DNA of 11,333 nucleotides from the NCBI GenBank assembly GCA_910588015.1, contig CAJUOK010000037.1, positions 1 to 11,333 of the forward strand. Reading direction: 5' to 3'. The stretch comes from an uncultured Christensenellaceae bacterium. GTDB taxonomy: Bacteria > Bacillota > Clostridia > Christensenellales > UBA3700. Of the stretch, positions 5,704 to 11,333 are shown in pieces (positions within the stretch are counted from its first letter, which is position 1; every line of letters begins with the position of its first letter). Below the pieces are notes generated by a model. The model had not been told where the DNA came from. It was given only the letters and a program-made list of their open reading frames with translations, and searched no databases. The translations under genes were made by a program, and so were the position numbers.

Positions 5704-6738
5704 TTATCCTCTGTATATTCCGGCTTTTTTTGCAATGGCATAAAGATTGTCCACGTCGCCTTTGACAAGCCGTCCGTCTTTGTCGGGAGGAAGATTTATT
5801 ACCATAGAATTTGACGTCGCGCGTATTATCCTTATTCGCTCTACGGCGTCGTCAACGTCCATAAGCGTTGTTTTACTCTCGTAATCGTCGGAATAAAACC
5901 ATTTACCTTCCTTTCGCGAACAAACGGTGTGTTCAAAAGGCAAATAATACTTTTGATTTTTAAAAGTAAATATTTTGGGGTCGTCTTCTCTGCACATCTG
6001 CGGGTCCCACAATCTGAAATCCGACGGGAACATACGCATAGTGTCGCCCTCTTGCTGATTGTATGGCTTGTATCTTTCCTGAACAAAACCTTTCTTACCG
6101 TTGAAATCGCCTATTGTGAGGTTTACTCCTATTTGACAATGCGGCTGCAACGACTTTACGCAGTTGTAAAGTCTGTCCAACTGCCACTTTTCACAAGCCT
6201 TATCCCAACCTCCGTCGAGCCAAAGTTCGAAAACTTCGCCGTATTTCCCGCCCAAAAGTTCTCGCAAATGCTTTTCCATATACTCAACGTATTTATCGTG
6301 CTTTTTATAACATTTTTCGTGTCTATCCCAAAGCGAATAGTACAGACCAAGTTTTATACCGTATTTTTGACAGGACTTTGCCATTGACGCCACAATATCC
6401 GTTTTATTGGGAGAATTTTTGACGCAATAATCTGTGCTATCCGTATCCCAAAGACAAAAACCGTCGTGGTGCTTGGTTATTAAAATAACGTAATGCATAC
6501 CTGCCTTATAAGCTACCTCCGCCCATTGGTCGGTATCGATTGCAGTTGGCGCATAACCGGTTATAGGAAGCTTCCCGTTTGACCATTCCGTGTTGTTAAA
6601 AGTATTTATACCGAAATGAATAAACATTCCAAACCAATTCTTTGACTTTTCGACTTGCTCTGCCGAAGGCTCCAAAGATGACCTTTGCATTATCGGATAA
6701 CTCTTGGGATAGTCAACCTTTGACTTTTTTAAACACAT
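5704..6738 (-). CDS. GH29 alpha-L-fucosidase-like glycosidase, catalytic domain only
   Basis: A 344-residue protein with the glycoside hydrolase family 29 barrel: FGMFIHFG (36-43), ITKHHDGFCLW (87-97) lining the sugar site, and VFELWLDGG (169-177), in which Asp175 is the expected nucleophile. GH29 enzymes release L-fucose from glycans with retention of configuration. The acid/base residue varies in this family and I cannot assign it. The protein ends soon after the barrel (NLPPDKDGRLV), so it lacks the usual C-terminal beta-sandwich. It has no signal peptide and should be cytoplasmic, acting on small imported fucosides, or on something else; no transporter or fucose pathway gene is nearby. 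The ATG at 6738 is backed by AGGAGT five bases upstream and a promoter of its own. The exact linkage or substrate is not deducible. Confidence 0.87.
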   Translation of the reverse strand: MCLKKSKVDYPKSYPIMQRSSLEPSAEQVEKSKNWFGMFIHFGINTFNNTEWSNGKLPITGYAPTAIDTDQWAEVAYKAGMHYVILITKHHDGFCLWDTDSTDYCVKNSPNKTDIVASMAKSCQKYGIKLGLYYSLWDRHEKCYKKHDKYVEYMEKHLRELLGGKYGEVFELWLDGGWDKACEKWQLDRLYNCVKSLQPHCQIGVNLTIGDFNGKKGFVQERYKPYNQQEGDTMRMFPSDFRLWDPQMCREDDPKIFTFKNQKYYLPFEHTVCSRKEGKWFYSDDYESKTTLMDVDDAVERIRIIRATSNSMVINLPPDKDGRLVKGDVDNLYAIAKKAGIYRG

Positions 6739-6768
6739 AATTTACTCCTAATCATTATAGATGTAATA

Positions 6769-6797
6769 ATTATATCATTAAGGCGGAAACTTTGCAA
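6769..6797 (-). promoter_or_regulatory. Sigma-A type promoter of the GH29 gene
   Basis: On the minus strand TTGCAA (6797-6792), a 17-base spacer and TATAAT (6774-6769). Transcription would start near 6762, about 25 bases before the ATG. A second TATAAT lies at 6759-6754 without a good -35. Confidence 0.65.
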
Positions 6798-6801
6798 CAG
6801 C

Positions 6802-6836
6802 AAATAAAAAATACGGAGAGCAATAAACTCTCCGCA
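6802..6836 (-). terminator. rpmE: Terminator after rpmE
   Basis: CGGAGAG (6814-6820) and CTCTCCG (6828-6834) pair round a seven-base loop; on the minus strand the stem is followed by TATTTTTTATTTG. It lies about 25 bases past the rpmE stop and just before the promoter of the GH29 gene, so the two genes are separate units. Confidence 0.85.
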
Positions 6837-6859
6837 TAAAAATTCTATTTTTACAAGTA

Positions 6860-7063
6860 TTAAAGGCTGTAACGCTTTTTGAACTTGTCTACTCTACCGC
6901 CCGTATCTACCAACTTTTGTTTGCCGGTATAGTAAGGATGGCACTTGCTACAAACTTCTACCTTAATCGTGTCGCCGTCCTTGGTCGTGCCACATACAAA
7001 GCTGGCTCCGCAAGCGCAAACGACAGTAACGTCATGATAATTAGGTTGGATATTCTCGTTCAT
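6860..7063 (-). CDS. rpmE: 50S ribosomal protein L31 (bL31), zinc-binding type
   Basis: A 67-residue protein of normal family length. The zinc-ligand cysteines are present: Cys16 and Cys18 (VCACGASF) and Cys38 and Cys41 (EVCSKCHPYYTGKQK), followed by GRVDKFKKRY, a typical L31 C-terminus. This is the C+ form; the zinc-free paralogue that replaces it under zinc starvation is not in the window. The ATG at 7063 is preceded by AGGTGA. A promoter and a terminator of its own frame the gene, so it is transcribed alone. Confidence 0.97.
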   Translation of the reverse strand: MNENIQPNYHDVTVVCACGASFVCGTTKDGDTIKVEVCSKCHPYYTGKQKLVDTGGRVDKFKKRYSL

Positions 7064-7099
7064 ATTATCACCTACCTTTGCAAAATTCTTTACTCAATG

Positions 7100-7128
7100 A
7101 TTATACATACAATAATTTTATAAGTCAA
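7100..7128 (-). promoter_or_regulatory. rpmE: Sigma-A promoter of rpmE
   Basis: On the minus strand TTGACT (7128-7123), 17 bases, TATAAT (7105-7100): eleven of twelve consensus positions, as expected for a ribosomal protein gene. Transcription would begin near 7093, about 30 bases before the ATG. Confidence 0.8.
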
Positions 7129-7396
7129 GCATAATTGATTGATTTTTCAATATTTTTGATTATGAATATTTTTACCGTTTGACAAAATCAAATCGTAGCA
7201 ATTTTCAATAGATATAAAGCGATTTTGCGCTAACCTTGGCAATTAAATTTTTATAATTTTATTATTTTTCGGTATTATTTGTCAATATTTTAATTTACAG
7301 AAGTAAAATAAAATACAACTGCGTTTAGTAAATTATGCGTTATATGTCGATTTGTGCCGCAATATGGCTTTTTTGCGTCAAATTCAAACGCCATAC
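7129..7396. other. AT-rich intergenic core between divergent genes, no feature seen
   Basis: This is the middle of a 417-base gene-free interval between the start codons of rpmE (minus) and the dehydrogenase-like gene (plus). The two ends hold the promoters listed separately. In between I see only AT-rich sequence: no credible small reading frame with a ribosome site, no hairpin-plus-T-tract, no long repeat, and no riboswitch I can recognise. An isolated TTGACA at about 7177 has no -10 at a workable distance. Confidence 0.6.
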
Positions 7397-7425
7397 TTGC
7401 CAAGACAATGAAAATATGATATAAT
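7397..7425 (+). promoter_or_regulatory. Sigma-A type promoter of the dehydrogenase-like gene
   Basis: TTGCCA (7397-7402), a 17-base spacer, then TATAAT (7420-7425). Transcription would start near 7432, leaving a leader of about 50 bases before the ATG at 7481. Confidence 0.75.
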
Positions 7426-7480
7426 TCTAACAGTTAGGTTGACGCTTCGACTTTTTTTACGTCGAATTAAGAAGGAATGT

Positions 7481-8455
7481 ATGAAATCTTGTAAAATAAC
7501 AAAAAATTTCACTATCGAAGAAGAAAGCGAAGAAAGCGCGCAGTCTCTTAAGGAGTACGCCAAGATAAAAATTCTTCGCGCAGGCGTGTGCGAAAGCGAC
7601 GTTGCTGTCTTTGCCGGAAAAATCACAAACGTTAATTTACCGCTCTGCCCGACGAGAATCGCCATAGGCTTGGTAAGCGAAAGCGAAGATATTACACTCC
7701 GAAAAGGTCAGAGAGTTATGCTCTCCCCCTATACCAGATTGGAAAACGGCAAATACCTTATCAACGGACTAAAAAACGACGGTTATCTTGCCGATTACGT
7801 CTATGCTCCGTTGCACAATATTTATACAGTGCCTTTAGGCGTCAGCGACAGCGCTTTTACTTTTATCGAAGATATTGCCATCGCCATAAACGTAATTGAA
7901 AAGTTGGACATTGACAAAACAAAATACGTTATGCTTTACGGCGGCACTTCAATAAATTTGATAATAGCTCAACTGTGTATTTATTATCAAGCTATTCCGA
8001 TTATAATAGATAACGATTCTCATAGACTTGATTTGGCGAGAGATTTGGGCGCATATTACGCAATTAATTTCGTAGAAGAAGACGTGTTGCAAAAACTCAA
8101 AGAAATCACAAGCGGAAAACTCGTGGACTATTTGATTTTAAGCAGCGACGTTTGCGACGAAGTCGGCAAAATGCTGCATTATGTACGCAAGAACGGAAAA
8201 GTTGCTATCGTTGGCTACAACACTGCAATACCTCCGCTGAAGGGAGACCTTTCCCCTATCGTTATGAACAACTTGACCGTATATGGAATCAACGACGGTT
8301 TTGGAGAAATAGAGACCGCTATCAATATGCTTGCTACGGAAGTCGTAAAAGTCGACAGTCTGATAGAAAGCGAAGTTGATATAAGCGAAGCGCAAGCTAC
8401 TTTCGGCGCTCTTGCCAAACAGCACAATTACCTTAAGACAATATTTAAGTGTTAA
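7481..8455 (+). CDS. Medium-chain dehydrogenase/reductase-like protein with incomplete zinc site
   Basis: The only plus-strand gene, 324 residues. The ATG at 7481 has GAAGGA four bases upstream; a TTG at 7439 in the same frame has no ribosome site. The fold is that of the zinc-type alcohol dehydrogenase superfamily: an N-terminal GroES-like part with RAGVCESDVAVFAG (33-46), GYLADYVYAPLHNIYTVP (101-118), FIEDIAIAINVIE (128-140), and a Rossmann part from about 148 (YVMLYGGTSINLIIAQ, then IIIDNDSHRLDLARDLGA). Cys37 and Glu130 sit where the first and third zinc ligands are found. The GHE motif that gives the second ligand is replaced by PTRIAIGLVSE, and the four-cysteine structural zinc loop is absent. 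The nucleotide loop reads GGTSIN instead of GxGxxG. I therefore infer a zinc-poor or zinc-free oxidoreductase, or a non-catalytic relative. Substrate unknown. It stands alone, convergent with murC. Confidence 0.82.
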   Translation: MKSCKITKNFTIEEESEESAQSLKEYAKIKILRAGVCESDVAVFAGKITNVNLPLCPTRIAIGLVSESEDITLRKGQRVMLSPYTRLENGKYLINGLKNDGYLADYVYAPLHNIYTVPLGVSDSAFTFIEDIAIAINVIEKLDIDKTKYVMLYGGTSINLIIAQLCIYYQAIPIIIDNDSHRLDLARDLGAYYAINFVEEDVLQKLKEITSGKLVDYLILSSDVCDEVGKMLHYVRKNGKVAIVGYNTAIPPLKGDLSPIVMNNLTVYGINDGFGEIETAINMLATEVVKVDSLIESEVDISEAQATFGALAKQHNYLKTIFKC

Positions 8456-8484
8456 ACAGTCTTAACCGAATCTATAAAAACCCA

Positions 8485-8512
8485 AAAAGGACTTACTCAA
8501 GCAAGTCCTTTT
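8485..8512. terminator. Bidirectional terminator between the dehydrogenase-like gene and murC
   Basis: AAAAGGACTT (8485-8494) and AAGTCCTTTT (8503-8512) form a ten-pair stem with an eight-base loop. The stem itself supplies T tracts on both strands. It lies 30 bases past the plus-strand stop and about 35 bases past the murC stop on the minus strand, so it can serve both converging genes. Confidence 0.88.
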
Positions 8513-8547
8513 ATCATATTAAAATACCTTATTATATTTGCCGCCGT

Positions 8548-9915
8548 TTATTTGTCGGCTTTCTTTTTGGTAAGCATATCTCCCAAAATATTTACGCTAC
8601 CTGCGCCCAAAATCACGACTGTATCTCTCGAAGCGCAACTGCTTTCTATAAATTCGCAAGCGTCGTCGTAGTTGTCGATATAAAGCGCGCCTTCGCCCGT
8701 CTTGTTGATATAACTTGCAAGCTCGCTGCCGTCTATTCCTTTATCTTTGCTCTCTCTTGCGGCGTAAGTGGGCAATATTATAAGCTCGTCAGCCCAATAA
8801 AAACTTTGGGCAAACTCATCGAGCAACGCTTTGGTACGCGAATATGTATGAGGTTCGAAAACCGCAATAATTTTGCCTTTGGTCATAAGCCTCAACGTAT
8901 CTATAGTCGCAACGATTTCTTTTGGATGATGCGCATAATCTACTATTACCTGCGCTCCGCTTGACGTATTTCCGCGTTTGCTAAATCGTCTATCCACTCC
9001 GTCAAACGTATTAATATACTCTGCAACTTCGCGCATATCCAGCCAATTCAAATGACACACTGCAATAACAGCCAACGCGTTGAGCACGTTGTGCCTGCCG
9101 TATACGTTTAGCGAAAAACTACCTATATATTCGCCGTCGCACAACGCGTCGAAAGTGAATTTGCCCTCCTCATTCTTGACGTTGACCGCTCTATAGTATG
9201 ACTTTTCGCCAAAGCCGAACGTATAGACTTTGTCTCTATCAGTCCTCAACTTCAAATCAAGCGACTGGCAAGCCTCTTCTTCTATTATTGCTATTTTGGA
9301 TTGGTCAGCAAACTGTATAAACGCCTGTTGCAAACTTTCCTCTGTGGGATACGTATCGGGATGGTCGTAATCGCAGTTAAGAATCACGCCTATGTCGGGA
9401 GTAAGCGACAAAAAGCTACGTCCGTACTCGCAAGCCTCCGTGATAAAATAATCGTTGCCCGTATCTATGTAGTTGCTTCCGACGGAATTTATTATTCCGC
9501 CGACGTGACCTTTCATCGGCAACGCCATTTGGTCAAAAATGTGGCACAACATCGCAGTTACGCTCGTCTTGCCGTGAGAACCGGCTACGGCAATAACGCT
9601 TTTGCAAGTCTTCGCCATAAGCGCAAGATAAGCCTTTCGCTCCATACACCTTATCTTATTGGAACGCGCAAATTTAAGTTCGGTATCGTCGCCGCCTACC
9701 GCGGCAGTATATACCACCAAATCACACCCCGAAACAACGCTGTTGTTATTACCGACGTACGCGTTGATTCCATACCTCTTGAGTTTGCGCAATATCTCGC
9801 TGTCGGCTCTGTCCGAGCCGCTTACCCATACCCCCGCCTCGCTTGTCAACATTGCTAGCGCAGACATACTTATTCCGCCTATGCCTATAAAATGAATCCT
9901 ATTAAAATCAAACAT
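8548..9915 (-). CDS. murC: UDP-N-acetylmuramate--L-alanine ligase MurC
   Basis: A 455-residue Mur ligase of normal size. The N-terminal UDP-sugar binding domain opens with HFIGIGGISMSALA; the central ATPase domain has the P-loop AGSHGKTSVTAM (111-122), ITEACEYGRSF (158-168) and LNCDYDHPDTY (179-189); the C-terminal domain begins near residue 320 with DRRFSKRG and VDYAHHPKEI. HFxGIGGxxM together with DYAHHP marks MurC rather than MurD, E or F. It joins L-alanine to UDP-MurNAc in the cytoplasm, the first peptide step of peptidoglycan synthesis. It lies outside any division-and-cell-wall cluster, as is often so in Firmicutes. The start is fixed by the conserved N-terminus, but I see no Shine-Dalgarno before ATG 9915, and a terminator ends about 30 bases upstream, so how it is expressed is unclear. 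Confidence 0.97.
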   Translation of the reverse strand: MFDFNRIHFIGIGGISMSALAMLTSEAGVWVSGSDRADSEILRKLKRYGINAYVGNNNSVVSGCDLVVYTAAVGGDDTELKFARSNKIRCMERKAYLALMAKTCKSVIAVAGSHGKTSVTAMLCHIFDQMALPMKGHVGGIINSVGSNYIDTGNDYFITEACEYGRSFLSLTPDIGVILNCDYDHPDTYPTEESLQQAFIQFADQSKIAIIEEEACQSLDLKLRTDRDKVYTFGFGEKSYYRAVNVKNEEGKFTFDALCDGEYIGSFSLNVYGRHNVLNALAVIAVCHLNWLDMREVAEYINTFDGVDRRFSKRGNTSSGAQVIVDYAHHPKEIVATIDTLRLMTKGKIIAVFEPHTYSRTKALLDEFAQSFYWADELIILPTYAARESKDKGIDGSELASYINKTGEGALYIDNYDDACEFIESSCASRDTVVILGAGSVNILGDMLTKKKADK

Positions 9916-9934
9916 ATTCTATAATATGCAACAA

Positions 9935-9973
9935 TTAAAAAAAATTTGCCGAAAAAATAAATTTTTCGACAAA
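9935..9973 (-). terminator. Terminator after the DUF421-DUF4363 pair, just upstream of murC
   Basis: On the minus strand TTTGTCGAAAAA (9973-9962) pairs with TTTTTCGGCAAA (9956-9945), twelve pairs with one G-U, round a five-base loop, then ATTTTTTTTAATTG-like T-rich sequence. It lies about 65 bases past the DUF4363 stop. Confidence 0.75.
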
Positions 9974-10037
9974 TTAAATACCAACGACTTTGCAAACTTC
10001 CACGTTATATAGGACGCACTACAACCGCAGATATAGC

Positions 10038-10418
10038 TTATAATATATTCTTAATGCGATACGCCAAAAGATTTTTGGAGTTCTCTGCCATAGACTTTAT
10101 AACGTTGGTACGCGTAATCGAATCGTCATACATCTCCGAATACAAAGTTCCTTCCAACTCGCCTATCTCTTTGTATATATCCTTGATATCGTTATTGGGA
10201 CAGGTAAATTCAAGAATATTACGCTTGCCTGCCCACCATTCTTTTGTTTGTTGAACAGCTTTTCTGGCGGCAGCATAATCCTTGTCAATCAAAAGGTCCT
10301 GTATCTCCTCGCATTTCTCTGCAAGGTCGTCAAACGCGTGTTGCATAAATACTTGTTCTCCTATACCCAACGCAAGAATTACAGCTACCAAAATTATAGT
10401 AAAGATAATTTTTCCCAT
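10038..10418 (-). CDS. DUF4363 family protein
   Basis: A 126-residue protein starting at ATG 10418, nine bases after GGAGG. A TTG at 10427 would add three residues but sits nearly on the ribosome site. One N-terminal hydrophobic segment (about residues 3-20, GKIIFTIILVAVILALG) is followed by a mostly helical soluble domain with Trp-Trp (KEWWAGKR) in the middle, matching what I know of DUF4363. The family has no established function; members often stand beside DUF421 genes in Clostridia. Here the start comes one base after the DUF421 stop (TGA-T-ATG), so the two are translationally coupled and likely act together at the membrane. The helical domain should lie outside the cytoplasm if the N-terminal helix is an anchor. 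Confidence 0.88.
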   Translation of the reverse strand: MGKIIFTIILVAVILALGIGEQVFMQHAFDDLAEKCEEIQDLLIDKDYAAARKAVQQTKEWWAGKRNILEFTCPNNDIKDIYKEIGELEGTLYSEMYDDSITRTNVIKSMAENSKNLLAYRIKNIL

Positions 10419-10419
10419 A

Positions 10420-11127
10420 TCAGCCAACCTCCTCGCTTATCTTACCGGTTACGAATTTACCCGAACGCGGCTGCAGATAAAAACTATCTCCGCCGGTGAC
10501 TAGCAACAGCAAAATCTCCTCTTGCTTATAGCCTAACTTATCTATAAGAGACTGCACTTTATCCTCGTCCAAATTGCATCTTTGGATATTTCTTCCCATA
10601 CGTTTGCCCTCGCATATTACGGAATAAGGCAATTGCGTTTGCTCGACGTTGAGCGCCATATCCGCGACAGTTACAGCTTTATTTGCTGCCTTTGGCACAA
10701 CAGACATATCGCCATTGGTCTCTATAATAGCCCATTCTATCTCCTCGGGCGAGGTATAATCTTTGGCTCTGATTGATTCCATAATATCGTGTACAGTCAT
10801 ATCAAGCCTATTGATTGCCTCAAAATCTATTCCGTCGGGCGTAATAACAATCACGGGTTTGCCATTGATAATTCGGCGCATCTTTATTGAATGCTTGACT
10901 ATCTTTGTAAGCAAAAACTCTACGACAAACAAAGTGAATATAGGCACCAATCCATACAGTATTGGCACTTGCGTATCCGACATCGGAATACAAGCAAGCT
11001 CTGCGGCAATCAATGTGATGGTAAACTCAAAGGGTTGCAATTCTCCCAATTGCTTTTTACCCATCAATCGCATTACTATCAATAAAAACAAATAAATCAG
11101 TATTGACCTTGTAAAAACTATCAGCAT
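10420..11127 (-). CDS. DUF421 / YetF family membrane protein
   Basis: A 235-residue protein of usual DUF421 length. N-terminal half: three hydrophobic segments (about residues 3-20, 35-50, 56-77), with the family signature MGKKQLGELQPFEF (22-35) after the first. C-terminal half: the soluble DUF421 domain, with GKPVIVITPDGI and later LTYTSPEEIE-like and LLLLVTGGDSFYLQPR stretches. YetF-type proteins are found in Bacillus, where some have been linked to the spore inner membrane and to spore resistance or germination; the biochemical role is unknown. The partner DUF4363 gene begins one base after the stop. The ATG at 11127 is the first possible start in frame, since a stop lies a few codons before it; its ribosome site (GGTAG) is weak. 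Function in sporulation is inference from family and neighbours. Confidence 0.9.
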   Translation of the reverse strand: MLIVFTRSILIYLFLLIVMRLMGKKQLGELQPFEFTITLIAAELACIPMSDTQVPILYGLVPIFTLFVVEFLLTKIVKHSIKMRRIINGKPVIVITPDGIDFEAINRLDMTVHDIMESIRAKDYTSPEEIEWAIIETNGDMSVVPKAANKAVTVADMALNVEQTQLPYSVICEGKRMGRNIQRCNLDEDKVQSLIDKLGYKQEEILLLLVTGGDSFYLQPRSGKFVTGKISEEVG

Positions 11128-11174
11128 ACTACCATTATGCGTAAGTTAAAAATTTTTATGTAAATTGATTTGTC

Positions 11175-11180
11175 ATTATA
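11175..11180 (-). promoter_or_regulatory. Probable -10 element upstream of the DUF421 gene
   Basis: A perfect TATAAT on the minus strand about 50 bases before the DUF421 start. The bases 16-17 upstream of it (TTATGA or ATTATG) are a poor -35, so the promoter may need an activator, use another sigma factor, or be a chance match in AT-rich sequence. Confidence 0.35.
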
Positions 11181-11236
11181 TCAATAATTTGAAAAGTCAT
11201 AATCTATATTATTTATAACGCAGTGAAGAAAGTAAT

Positions 11237-11333
11237 GGAGAAGTCTCATCAGTTTTTTATATGGATTAGACCTCTCCGCTTCGGTCGAGGTGACAGAATA
11301 CTACGCTCAAAACGACTTATTGATTTTGTCATT
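11237..11333. repeat. Second copy of the palindromic dispersed repeat, running to the right edge
   Basis: GGAGAAGTCTCAT (11237-11249) and ATTAGACCTCTCC (11265-11277) are inverted with 11 of 13 matches. The right arm is part of AGACCTCTCCGCTTCGGTCG (from 11268), which matches 1815-1837 at 22 of 23 positions over 23 bases in the same orientation. It continues into GAGGTGACAG, and the window ends in TGTCATT, which is how units of this repeat begin at 1851, so a further unit may start here. It lies upstream of the DUF421 gene. Confidence 0.65.

Noticed and set aside
7439..7480. TTG start for the dehydrogenase-like gene at 7439
   Set aside because: No ribosome site before it and the peptide added is basic and unlike the family; the ATG at 7481 has GAAGGA in place.
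9301..9858. 185-residue plus-strand frame antisense to murC
   Set aside because: Shadow of murC, with no ribosome site and no family resemblance. The 152-residue frame at 5929-6387 opposite the GH29 gene is rejected likewise.
10419..10427. TTG start for the DUF4363 gene at 10427
   Set aside because: It would sit two or three bases from the GGAGG; the ATG at 10418 has the proper spacing.

Overview
The window looks like a piece of chromosome from a low-GC, endospore-forming member of the Firmicutes (class Clostridia, probably an uncultured host-associated lineage). The evidence is a set of sporulation and germination genes (spoIIR, a sleB-ypeB pair, a DUF421/YetF-DUF4363 pair), Gram-positive style ribosome binding sites and sigma-A promoters, bidirectional U-tract terminators, and a large secreted protein with a DUF6273-type domain and Ig-like repeats of the kind common in gut Clostridia. 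The genus cannot be fixed from sequence reading alone. Every gene but one lies on the minus strand.

Layout, left to right. 1-1705: 5' part of a large secreted surface protein gene on the minus strand, running off the left edge. 1706-2461: a 756-base gene-free stretch holding a composite palindromic dispersed repeat, a 14-bp palindrome, a 132-bp MITE-like element with 26-bp terminal inverted repeats and a possible 3-bp target duplication, and the terminator of the germination operon. 2462-4529: sleB (spore cortex lytic enzyme) and ypeB, 10 bp apart. 4733-4954: a small two-segment membrane protein with its own near-consensus promoter and terminator. 5118-5645: spoIIR, with a candidate sigma-F promoter. 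5704-6738: a short, cytoplasmic GH29 alpha-L-fucosidase-like enzyme. 6860-7063: rpmE (ribosomal protein L31, zinc-binding form). 7481-8455: the only plus-strand gene, a medium-chain dehydrogenase-like protein with an incomplete zinc site. 8548-9915: murC. 10038-11127: the DUF421 and DUF4363 pair. 11128-11333: upstream region with a second copy of the dispersed repeat.

How the genes fit together. SpoIIR signals from forespore to mother cell to switch on sigma-E. SleB and YpeB are loaded into the dormant spore and degrade cortex at germination. DUF421 (YetF-like) proteins have been linked to the spore inner membrane in Bacillus. MurC makes the peptidoglycan precursor. The window is thus enriched for envelope and spore functions, but only sleB-ypeB and DUF421-DUF4363 are clear co-transcribed pairs; the rest are mostly separate units with their own promoters or terminators. 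I saw no CRISPR array, tRNA, rRNA, phage gene, defence system or transposase. The least ordinary items are the MITE-like element, the palindromic repeats at both ends, the duplicated start region of sleB, the zinc-site-deficient dehydrogenase, and murC's lack of a Shine-Dalgarno directly behind a terminator.
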